Shown here piece by piece: positions 23,231 to 28,233 of a stretch of 28,233 nt of DNA. This DNA comes from Deltaproteobacteria bacterium (lineage in GTDB: Bacteria > Myxococcota_A > UBA9160 > PR03), in contig JAGSPS010000001.1 of the NCBI GenBank assembly GCA_018262315.1, positions 1-28,233 on the forward strand, written 5' to 3'. The position numbers and the translations under genes are program-made. Numbering within the stretch: the stretch's first letter is position 1; each line of letters begins with the position of its first letter. Below the pieces are notes generated by a model. That model saw nothing but the letters and a program-made list of their open reading frames with translations. It was not told the DNA's origin and searched no databases.

Positions 23231-23908
23231 GTGAAGGTCGCCGATTCGCCGCAGGCCCGATCGTCCACGCGACTCGCGCAACCGCCCGCGACCCGCACGA
23301 ACTCCGCTTCGCGCGCGGTTTCCACGATCTTCGGCTTCTGCGCGGCGGCGGCGCTCGGCGCGGCGCTCGCCGCGCTCTACGGACACAGCTCTGGTTCCGC
23401 GCCCGACGAGCGATGGCAGCTCGCGGCGCGTTACACCGCGCGCTTCTCGTTCTCGATCTTTCTGCCCGTCTTCGTCGCGAGTGCCTGGAACCGGCTCGCG
23501 CCGGGCCGTGTCTCGCGTTTCCTCGTGCGACGCCGGCGCGCACTCGGGCTCGCGTTCGCCACCGCGCACACCGTGCACCTCGTCGCGCTCGTCACCTACA
23601 ACGTCGTCGCCGGGACGCGTCCCGACGTGGCGACGCTCGTCGGGGGTGGCGGCGCCTACCTGATACTGTTCGCGATGGCCGCGACGTCGAACGATGCGTC
23701 CGTGCGCCGTCTCGGGCGCAACTGGCTGCGCCTCCACAAGCTCGGCGTGTACTGGCTCTGGTTCGTGTTCGCCTTGAGCTACGCGGGGCGCACCTTCGGT
23801 GGCAATCCCGGGTTTGCGCCGTTGTTCGCGGCGGCGCTCGCAGCGCTCGCGCTGCGCGTCGCGGCCGCACGGAAGCACCGCCCGCGGCCCGGCCGATCCA
23901 CGCCGTAG
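23231..23908 (+). CDS. Ferric-reductase-like transmembrane protein
   Basis: The protein has six hydrophobic segments, beginning VSTIFGFCAAAALGAALAAL. Histidines lie in transmembrane segments or at their edges (AHTVHLVALVTY and RLHKLGVYWLWF), which is the pattern of b-type haem ligation in the ferric reductase/MsrQ-like family. It lacks FAD and NAD-binding domains, so it would need a partner reductase or would act only as a haem membrane subunit. The start is uncertain. GTG 23231 gives 225 residues and avoids the hairpin region, but the frame is open back to 23030 and no strong ribosome-binding site settles it. It is on the same strand as the kinase gene but separated by the inverted repeats, and it lies before amtB. 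Confidence 0.72.
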   Translation: MKVADSPQARSSTRLAQPPATRTNSASRAVSTIFGFCAAAALGAALAALYGHSSGSAPDERWQLAARYTARFSFSIFLPVFVASAWNRLAPGRVSRFLVRRRRALGLAFATAHTVHLVALVTYNVVAGTRPDVATLVGGGGAYLILFAMAATSNDASVRRLGRNWLRLHKLGVYWLWFVFALSYAGRTFGGNPGFAPLFAAALAALALRVAAARKHRPRPGRSTP

Positions 23909-24025
23909 GCGCCGCGCTCGCTTTCCAGGCACCTCTGCGCGGCAGTCGGGCAGCGATCGGCGCAATTTTCAGCAGATCGTGCGGAAACAGGCGCAACCCG
24001 GCTCGATTGCCTACACGCGCGCGGC

Positions 24026-24040
24026 GGCACGCGCATTGCT
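24026..24040 (+). promoter_or_regulatory. Sigma-54 (RpoN) -24/-12 promoter of amtB-glnK
   Basis: GGCACG-CGCA-TTGCT matches the RpoN consensus (TGGCACG-N4-TTGCW), except that C replaces the first T. The invariant GG (24026-24027) and GC (24038-24039) are separated by exactly ten bases. Transcription would start near 24050, about 30 bases before the amtB start codon. This fits nitrogen control by NtrC with RpoN, the established arrangement for glnK-amtB operons. An inverted repeat TGCG-N8-CGCA just upstream (about 23979-23994) is a weak candidate for an activator site. Confidence 0.82.
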
Positions 24041-24080
24041 CTTGGTCGTTCACGCGGGACGCGATCCCGGGGAGGAACCC

Positions 24081-25607
24081 ATGAGCAAGTGGAATCGTCG
24101 GGCGGCTCTGACGGCTGCCCTCGTGTTGTGCGCGCTGCCGGCCTTCGCAGCGGGTGAAGCGACGCCGGACGCGCTCGAGAAGTTCTCGGCCGCCGCATCG
24201 GATCTTCGCATCGGTGTCGACACCGTCTGGGTGCTGGTCACGGCGATGCTGGTCTTCTGGATGAACGCCGGCTTCGCGCTCGTCGAGAGCGGGCTGTGCC
24301 AGGCAAAGAACACCACCAACATTCTCGCCAAGAACTTCATCGTCTTCGCTGCGTCCACGATCTCGTTCTGGGCGCTCGGTTGGGGCCTGATGTTCGGCGA
24401 CGGGAATGCGTTCGCCGGGCTGCAGGGGCTGTTCTTCCTGGGCGGCGCCGACAACTCCCCGGCCCTGGGCGAAGCGTACGCGGCGATGAACCCGTTCTCG
24501 ACGACCGCGTACCAGGGCGTCTACTCGGCGATCAACTGGACCCCCGTTCCGCTCTGGGCGAAGTTCTTCTTCCAGCTCGTGTTCGCGGGAACCTGCGCCA
24601 CGATCGTGTCGGGCGCCGTCGCCGAGCGCATCAAGTTCGGCTCGTTCCTGGTCTTCAGCTTCCTGCTGGTGGCCTTCGTGTACCCGATCACGGGCCACTG
24701 GATCTGGGGCGCCGGTCTGCTCGGCGCCAACAATTTCCGCGATTTCGCGGGCTCGTCGGTCGTCCACTCGGTGGGCGGCTGGGCGGCGCTGGCGGGCATC
24801 CTGGTGCTCGGCCCGCGTCTCGGGAAGTACGGCAACGACGGCAAGGTCCACCCGATCCCCGGTCACAGCATGACCTCCGCCGCACTCGGCGTGTTCATCC
24901 TGTGGCTCGGCTGGTTCGGTTTCAACCCGGGCTCGACGATGGCCGCGATGAACGGCACCGCGATCGCCCACATCCTCGTGAACACCAACATGGCGGCGGC
25001 GACCGGCGCGCTCGGCGCGACCGTTGCGGCCTGGGTGTTGCTGGGCAAACCGGATCTCTCGATGATCCTGAACGGGTGTCTCGCCGGGCTCGTCGCGATC
25101 ACGGCGCCGTGCGCCTTCGTGTCGATCGGCTCGGGCGCAGTCATCGGCCTCATTGCGGGCGTCATCGCGGTGCTCGCGGTGGTGGGCTTCGACAGGGTCC
25201 GGGTCGACGACCCCGTCGGCGCGCTCTCGGTGCACCTGGTGAACGGGATCTGGGGCACGCTGGCTCTCGGCGTCTTCTACGACAACGACGTGGCGACGAA
25301 CATCGCCGCGTTGGCGACCGGCCTCTCGCGCGGCGCGCAGTTCCTGGTGCAGTTGAAGGGCGTGCTCTACGTGGGCGCCTTCGCCTTCCCCTTCTCGATG
25401 CTCTTCTGGTACGCGATCAAGCTGACGATGGGCGTTCGCGTCTCCCGGGAAGAGGAGTTCGAAGGGCTCGACGTCGGCGAACACGGCAACCAGGCCTATC
25501 CCGACTTCGCGACGCACGCGAGTTCCTTCGGCGGAACCGGCATGCCGGCGCACGCGGAAGCGCATGCCATCGCAATGGCCCGGACCCCCGCCATGGCAGA
25601 GCCGTAG
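24081..25607 (+). CDS. amtB: Ammonium transporter
   Basis: The 508-residue precursor has a signal peptide (MSKWNRRAALTAALVLCALP) followed by the 11-helix Amt fold. Family blocks are GFALVESGLCQAKNTTNILAKN (cut here to its first part, near residue 70), GAVAERIKFGSF, FVYPITGHWIWG, VVHSVGGWAALAG and SVHLVNGIWGTLALG. The twin pore histidines are His229 and His385. The protein conducts ammonium/ammonia across the inner membrane and is gated by the PII protein encoded next to it. ATG 24081 has GGGGAGGAA four bases upstream. The C-terminal tail is longer than usual, with a Gly/His/Ala-rich end. It has its own sigma-54 promoter and lies 19 bases before glnK. Confidence 0.97.
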   Translation: MSKWNRRAALTAALVLCALPAFAAGEATPDALEKFSAAASDLRIGVDTVWVLVTAMLVFWMNAGFALVESGLCQAKNTTNILAKNFIVFAASTISFWALGWGLMFGDGNAFAGLQGLFFLGGADNSPALGEAYAAMNPFSTTAYQGVYSAINWTPVPLWAKFFFQLVFAGTCATIVSGAVAERIKFGSFLVFSFLLVAFVYPITGHWIWGAGLLGANNFRDFAGSSVVHSVGGWAALAGILVLGPRLGKYGNDGKVHPIPGHSMTSAALGVFILWLGWFGFNPGSTMAAMNGTAIAHILVNTNMAAATGALGATVAAWVLLGKPDLSMILNGCLAGLVAITAPCAFVSIGSGAVIGLIAGVIAVLAVVGFDRVRVDDPVGALSVHLVNGIWGTLALGVFYDNDVATNIAALATGLSRGAQFLVQLKGVLYVGAFAFPFSMLFWYAIKLTMGVRVSREEEFEGLDVGEHGNQAYPDFATHASSFGGTGMPAHAEAHAIAMARTPAMAEP

Positions 25608-25626
25608 GCGGGAGGAGAACGCAGTC

Positions 25627-25968
25627 ATGAAGAAAATCGAAGCGATCATCAAGCCCTTCAAGCTCGACGAGGTGAAGGCAGCCCTGATGGAAACCGGTGT
25701 GCAGGGAATGACGGTGACCGAGACCCGCGGCTTCGGGCGCCAGAAGGGTCACACCGAGCTGTATCGCGGAGCGGAGTACGTGGTCGACCTGATTCCCAAG
25801 GTGAAGATCGAGGCCGTCGTTCCCGACGCGCTGCTCGAGAAGGCGGTGATCGCGATCACCCAGTCGGCGCGCACCGGGCGGATCGGCGACGGCAAGATCT
25901 TCGTGAGCGACGTCGCCGACGCGGTGCGCATTCGCACCGGCGAGCGATCGGAGGGAGCCATTTCATGA
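25627..25968 (+). CDS. glnK: Nitrogen regulatory PII protein
   Basis: The 113-residue protein is a full-length PII. MKKIEAIIKPFKLDEVKAAL opens it, the T-loop contains Tyr51 in LYRGAEYVVD (the uridylylation site), and the C-terminal signature is TGRIGDGKIFV. It senses 2-oxoglutarate and ATP/ADP and blocks AmtB under nitrogen excess. Linkage to amtB makes glnK the fitting name, although glnB proteins are nearly the same in sequence. ATG 25627 has a GGGAGGAG site about eleven bases upstream. Its TGA lies within the first unit of a 14-bp tandem repeat. Confidence 0.96.
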   Translation: MKKIEAIIKPFKLDEVKAALMETGVQGMTVTETRGFGRQKGHTELYRGAEYVVDLIPKVKIEAVVPDALLEKAVIAITQSARTGRIGDGKIFVSDVADAVRIRTGERSEGAIS

Positions 25969-26017
25969 TCCCCAGTTCATGATTCCCAACTCATGATTCC
26001 CAGTTCATGATTCCGCG
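25962..26017. repeat. Four-copy 14-bp tandem repeat at the glnK 3' end
   Basis: Four head-to-tail units of 14 bases run at 25962-25975, 25976-25989, 25990-26003 and 26004-26017, consensus TTCATGATTCCCAG with one to three differences each. Every unit carries the palindrome TCATGA. The first unit supplies the glnK stop codon. The base composition is far more AT-rich than the surroundings. Confidence 0.9.
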
Positions 26018-26018
26018 C

Positions 26019-26038
26019 CGCGGCCGCGGACGGCCGCG
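26019..26038. terminator. GC-rich hairpin, candidate terminator between convergent genes
   Basis: CGCGGCCG (26019-26026) and CGGCCGCG (26031-26038) form a perfect 8-bp stem closed by a CGGA tetraloop. It lies between the convergent glnK and YbaY-like genes, directly after the tandem repeat. No T tract follows. Confidence 0.45.
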
Positions 26039-26089
26039 CGCCAACACGGGTCAGGGGGATTCGAGTGGAAGCGGCGGAGACGGAGGGGG

Positions 26090-27001
26090 CTACTCGACTC
26101 CGAAGCTGGCGAGCGCCGAGCGGACTTCGCCGTGGACCCGGACCTCGTTGCGCTGGGCGTCTTCCGGCCTGGCGTCGAGGACCGGCTTCAAGCGCCCATC
26201 CAGCCACAGCGTGAGTGCGTCGCCCTCGAAGAAATAGCCGCCGGAGGTGGCGCGCACCCAGAACAGCCGGCCGTCGCGGAAGTAGTAGGACGACGTGGCC
26301 GCGATGCGGCCCGCCTGCGACGCTTCGGTCACCGTCAGCTTCACCGGCGCGTCGTCGCGAAGCCAGAGCCGCAGCCGCCGCGGCTCGAAACCCGCTCGCT
26401 CCGGACCGTCGGTGATCTCGCGCATGTCCAGGCGGTCGAGGCGCGCGTCGATCGCGCGCGCCTCGTCGCGCGCCGACTTCGCGCGCGGATCCAGGTTGGG
26501 CGGATCGGGATCGGCGTTGCGCGAGGAGACGGAGGGCGTGACCGCTCCGCCCGCGCTAACGCGTTCGAGCTGCACTTCCACCTGCGTCGGATTGCCCGCC
26601 GTGAGCACGCGCAGGTCGAAGGGACTCGCGAACCAGACGTCCTCGTCCACGCGGATCCGCACGCGCAGCGCGTAGCTGTGGCTCGACTGGATCGACGCGG
26701 GGTCGTAGCTGAGCGAGAACGCGATCGGCACCTGCCCGGGCTCGTCGATCAAGCGCTCGGCGACGAGCGGAGCGGTCACGTTCTCGTCGGTGGCGTCGAC
26801 GAGTTGCACCTCGACGCGTGCACTCGGCGGCAGCGCGATGCGCTCGCGGTAGGTGATGGTGCCCGCGAGGTTCGCCGGCACGCGCTTGGCCGCGGACTGC
26901 GCGCACGCGATCGCGAGCACGGCGAGCAATGCGGACGACAGGGCGACGGGGACCAGTCGGGCGATGGAGACGCGCACGGCGCCGCAGCTTAGCCGAGGCA
27001 C
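26090..27001 (-). CDS. YbaY-family-like lipoprotein
   Basis: The 303-residue precursor has a hydrophobic signal segment ending in a lipobox-like LAIAC-A (Cys33 from GTG 27001), so it is probably an outer-membrane or periplasmic lipoprotein. The region after the Cys, GTITYRERIALPPSARVEVQL through VRIRVDEDVWFAS, matches the YbaY/pilotin-like beta-sandwich (about 47-125). The C-terminal half (RRLRLWLRDDAPVKLTVTEA, then a FRDGRLFWVRAT block) resembles a second small beta-domain that I cannot name. It follows the ABM gene by three bases. The start is uncertain: GTG 27001 or GTG 26977. The function is unknown; related lipoproteins assist envelope assembly. Confidence 0.78.
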   Translation of the reverse strand: MPRLSCGAVRVSIARLVPVALSSALLAVLAIACAQSAAKRVPANLAGTITYRERIALPPSARVEVQLVDATDENVTAPLVAERLIDEPGQVPIAFSLSYDPASIQSSHSYALRVRIRVDEDVWFASPFDLRVLTAGNPTQVEVQLERVSAGGAVTPSVSSRNADPDPPNLDPRAKSARDEARAIDARLDRLDMREITDGPERAGFEPRRLRLWLRDDAPVKLTVTEASQAGRIAATSSYYFRDGRLFWVRATSGGYFFEGDALTLWLDGRLKPVLDARPEDAQRNEVRVHGEVRSALASFGVE

Positions 27002-27004
27002 GCT

Positions 27005-27307
27005 CTAGCGCAGCGGACCGACGGAACTCACCTCGTAGCGGCGAATCGTCATGCTCCGCACGCCGAGCTCCGCGATGGCGGTCTGGAAGGCGGCCATGTG
27101 CGGCGATGCGAAATGCGCGTCGAGCGCCGCTTGCGACTCCCACTCCTCGAAGATCCGGAAGCGGCCGGGGTCGCCGAGGTCTCCCGAGAACACGTATTGC
27201 GCGCAGCCGGCTTCCTTGCGGGTTTCTTCCGCCATCCGCAACACGGTGGCAATCGCCGCCGCGCGCCTGGCGGGGTCGATCGCGATCTCTCCGGCGATGA
27301 CGAGCAT
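27005..27307 (-). CDS. ABM-superfamily putative quinol monooxygenase
   Basis: The 100-residue protein has the antibiotic-biosynthesis-monooxygenase fold pattern: MLVIAGEIAIDPARR, then EETRKEAGCAQYVFSGD, RFRIFEEWESQAALDAHFAS and HMAAFQ. This is the dimeric alpha/beta ferredoxin-like family of cofactor-free monooxygenases, with YgiN (quinol monooxygenase) as a characterised relative. ATG 27307 has GGAGG four bases upstream. It lies 18 bases after the antiporter gene and three bases before the YbaY-like gene, so the three are probably one operon. Its substrate is unknown. Confidence 0.88.
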   Translation of the reverse strand: MLVIAGEIAIDPARRAAAIATVLRMAEETRKEAGCAQYVFSGDLGDPGRFRIFEEWESQAALDAHFASPHMAAFQTAIAELGVRSMTIRRYEVSSVGPLR

Positions 27308-27325
27308 GAAGCCTCCGATGACGCC

Positions 27326-28233
27326 TCAAACGAAGAACAAGAACGTCGCGAGCGCGAAGATCGGGAGCAGGATCGCGGTCGAGTAGGCCATGTAGCCGAA
27401 AAAACTGGGCATGCGCACGCCGCTTTCTTCGGCGATCGCCTTCACCATGAAGTTCGGTCCGTTCCCGATGTACGAGTTGGCGCCCATGAAGACGGCGCCG
27501 CACGCGATCGCCGCGAGCGTCTCGGCCGCCTTCGTGCCGAGCGCGAGATACTCGGCGAGATAGCGACCTTCGAGTGCGACGCCGTCGAGGCCGCAGGCCG
27601 CGGCGGCGAAGGTCAGATAGGTGGGCGCGTTGTCGAGGAAGCTGGAGAGCAGTCCGCTCGCCCAGAAGAATTGCCACGGATCGCGCACCGGCAGGCTCGC
27701 GGCGTTCTGGTTGAGAAGCAGCAGCGCGGGCGCCATCGTCACGAAGATCCCCGCGAACAGGACTGCGACCTCGATGATCGGGCCGAATCGGAAGCGGTTC
27801 GCGGCGCGCAGGTGGGCCGGCGTGGTCGTGTAGGCGGCCATCGCGATCGCGATCATCGCGGCTTCCTGGAGCCCCGTGAGCCACGGCGCGCCGCCGCTTC
27901 CGAGGCCGCTTCCCGACGCATAGATCACCGCCACGATGCCGGCCAGGAAGGCGAAGTTGTGGGCGCCGCCGATGCGCAGCGGCTCGTGTTCGATCAGTTC
28001 CTCGAGCAGCGGTTCGGTCGTCTCGGCCTGCTCGCGATTCAGCGCGATCTGGTCCCAGACGTTGAAGACGACGAGCAGCAGGCCGTTCACGAACAGCCAC
28101 TCCTTCCACAGCCCGAAGGTCCAGCCGAACGGAACGCCCTTCAAGAAGCCGAGGAAGAGCGGCGGGTCGCCGAGCGGCGTGAGCAGCCCGCCGCAGTTCG
28201 ACACCACGAAGATGAAGAACACCACGACGTGGA
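27326..28233 (-). CDS. NhaD-type Na+/H+ antiporter (5' partial)
   Basis: The gene runs off the right edge of the window; about 302 residues of its C-terminal part are visible. It has the ion-transporter superfamily blocks SNCGGLLTPLGDPPLFLGF, FLDNAPTYLTF and GANSYIGNGPNFMVKAIAEE, with several hydrophobic helices and the final FALATFLFFV helix. The NCGG-TPLGDPP and SYIGNGPN motifs are typical of NhaD and related UPF/arsenite-permease-like antiporters. It would exchange sodium for protons across the inner membrane. It is the first gene of a minus-strand group with the ABM and YbaY-like genes. Confidence 0.88.
   Translation of the reverse strand, partial: HVVVFFIFVVSNCGGLLTPLGDPPLFLGFLKGVPFGWTFGLWKEWLFVNGLLLVVFNVWDQIALNREQAETTEPLLEELIEHEPLRIGGAHNFAFLAGIVAVIYASGSGLGSGGAPWLTGLQEAAMIAIAMAAYTTTPAHLRAANRFRFGPIIEVAVLFAGIFVTMAPALLLLNQNAASLPVRDPWQFFWASGLLSSFLDNAPTYLTFAAAACGLDGVALEGRYLAEYLALGTKAAETLAAIACGAVFMGANSYIGNGPNFMVKAIAEESGVRMPSFFGYMAYSTAILLPIFALATFLFFV

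Overview
The window is a GC-rich (roughly 70 %), densely packed chromosomal segment from a Gram-negative bacterium. The signs are lipoprotein signals, a CsgG-family outer-membrane lipoprotein, a PEP-CTERM surface protein, a PII/AmtB pair with a sigma-54-type promoter, and a fatty-acyl-CoA catabolic flavour. Together these fit a member of the former Deltaproteobacteria (Myxococcota/Binatota-like). That placement is inference from gene style, not from a marker gene. No rRNA, tRNA, CRISPR array, intact insertion sequence or prophage was found. No gap between genes exceeds about 215 bases.

Layout. (1) Positions 1-7267, plus strand: a tightly spaced run of a thioredoxin-reductase-like flavoprotein with an unrecognised N-terminal part (cut by the window edge), a CaiB/BaiF-family protein of the alpha-methylacyl-CoA racemase type, an acyl-CoA synthetase, an extended SDR, a classical SDR, and selD (selenophosphate synthase). 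The first four lie within 7 bases of each other or overlap. (2) Positions 7391-10578: a divergent pair, acyl-CoA dehydrogenase (minus) and a type I Baeyer-Villiger monooxygenase (plus). (3) Positions 10794-11471: a small PEP-CTERM exported protein. (4) Positions 11560-15883: a TetR regulator divergent from a three-gene operon, made of a 121-residue protein I do not recognise and two tandem phytoene-desaturase-like FAD oxidoreductases. An inverted repeat sits in the shared control region. (5) Positions 15921-17468, minus: a secreted protein with three exact-period 20-residue repeats, followed by a CsgG-family lipoprotein with a peptidoglycan-binding tail. (6) Positions 17588-23058, plus: a radical SAM protein, an alpha/beta hydrolase fused to a membrane domain, a DUF3108 periplasmic protein and a membrane hybrid histidine kinase, almost without gaps. 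The kinase gene ends inside a 14-bp inverted repeat that looks like a REP-type element. (7) Positions 23231-25968: a ferric-reductase-like membrane protein, then amtB-glnK behind a near-perfect sigma-54 -24/-12 promoter. (8) Positions 26090-28233, minus: a YbaY-like lipoprotein, a small ABM-type monooxygenase and the 3' part of a NhaD-type Na+/H+ antiporter.

How the genes fit together. CoA ligase, racemase, acyl-CoA dehydrogenase, SDRs and the Baeyer-Villiger enzyme suggest breakdown of branched, isoprenoid or steroid-like lipids. The TetR-controlled oxidoreductases may belong to lipid or terpenoid chemistry too. The selD gene next to a thioredoxin-reductase fusion hints at selenium-dependent redox chemistry, with the partner lying outside the window. 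The CsgG plus repeat-protein pair resembles a minimal secreted-fibre locus. These links are hypotheses from context.
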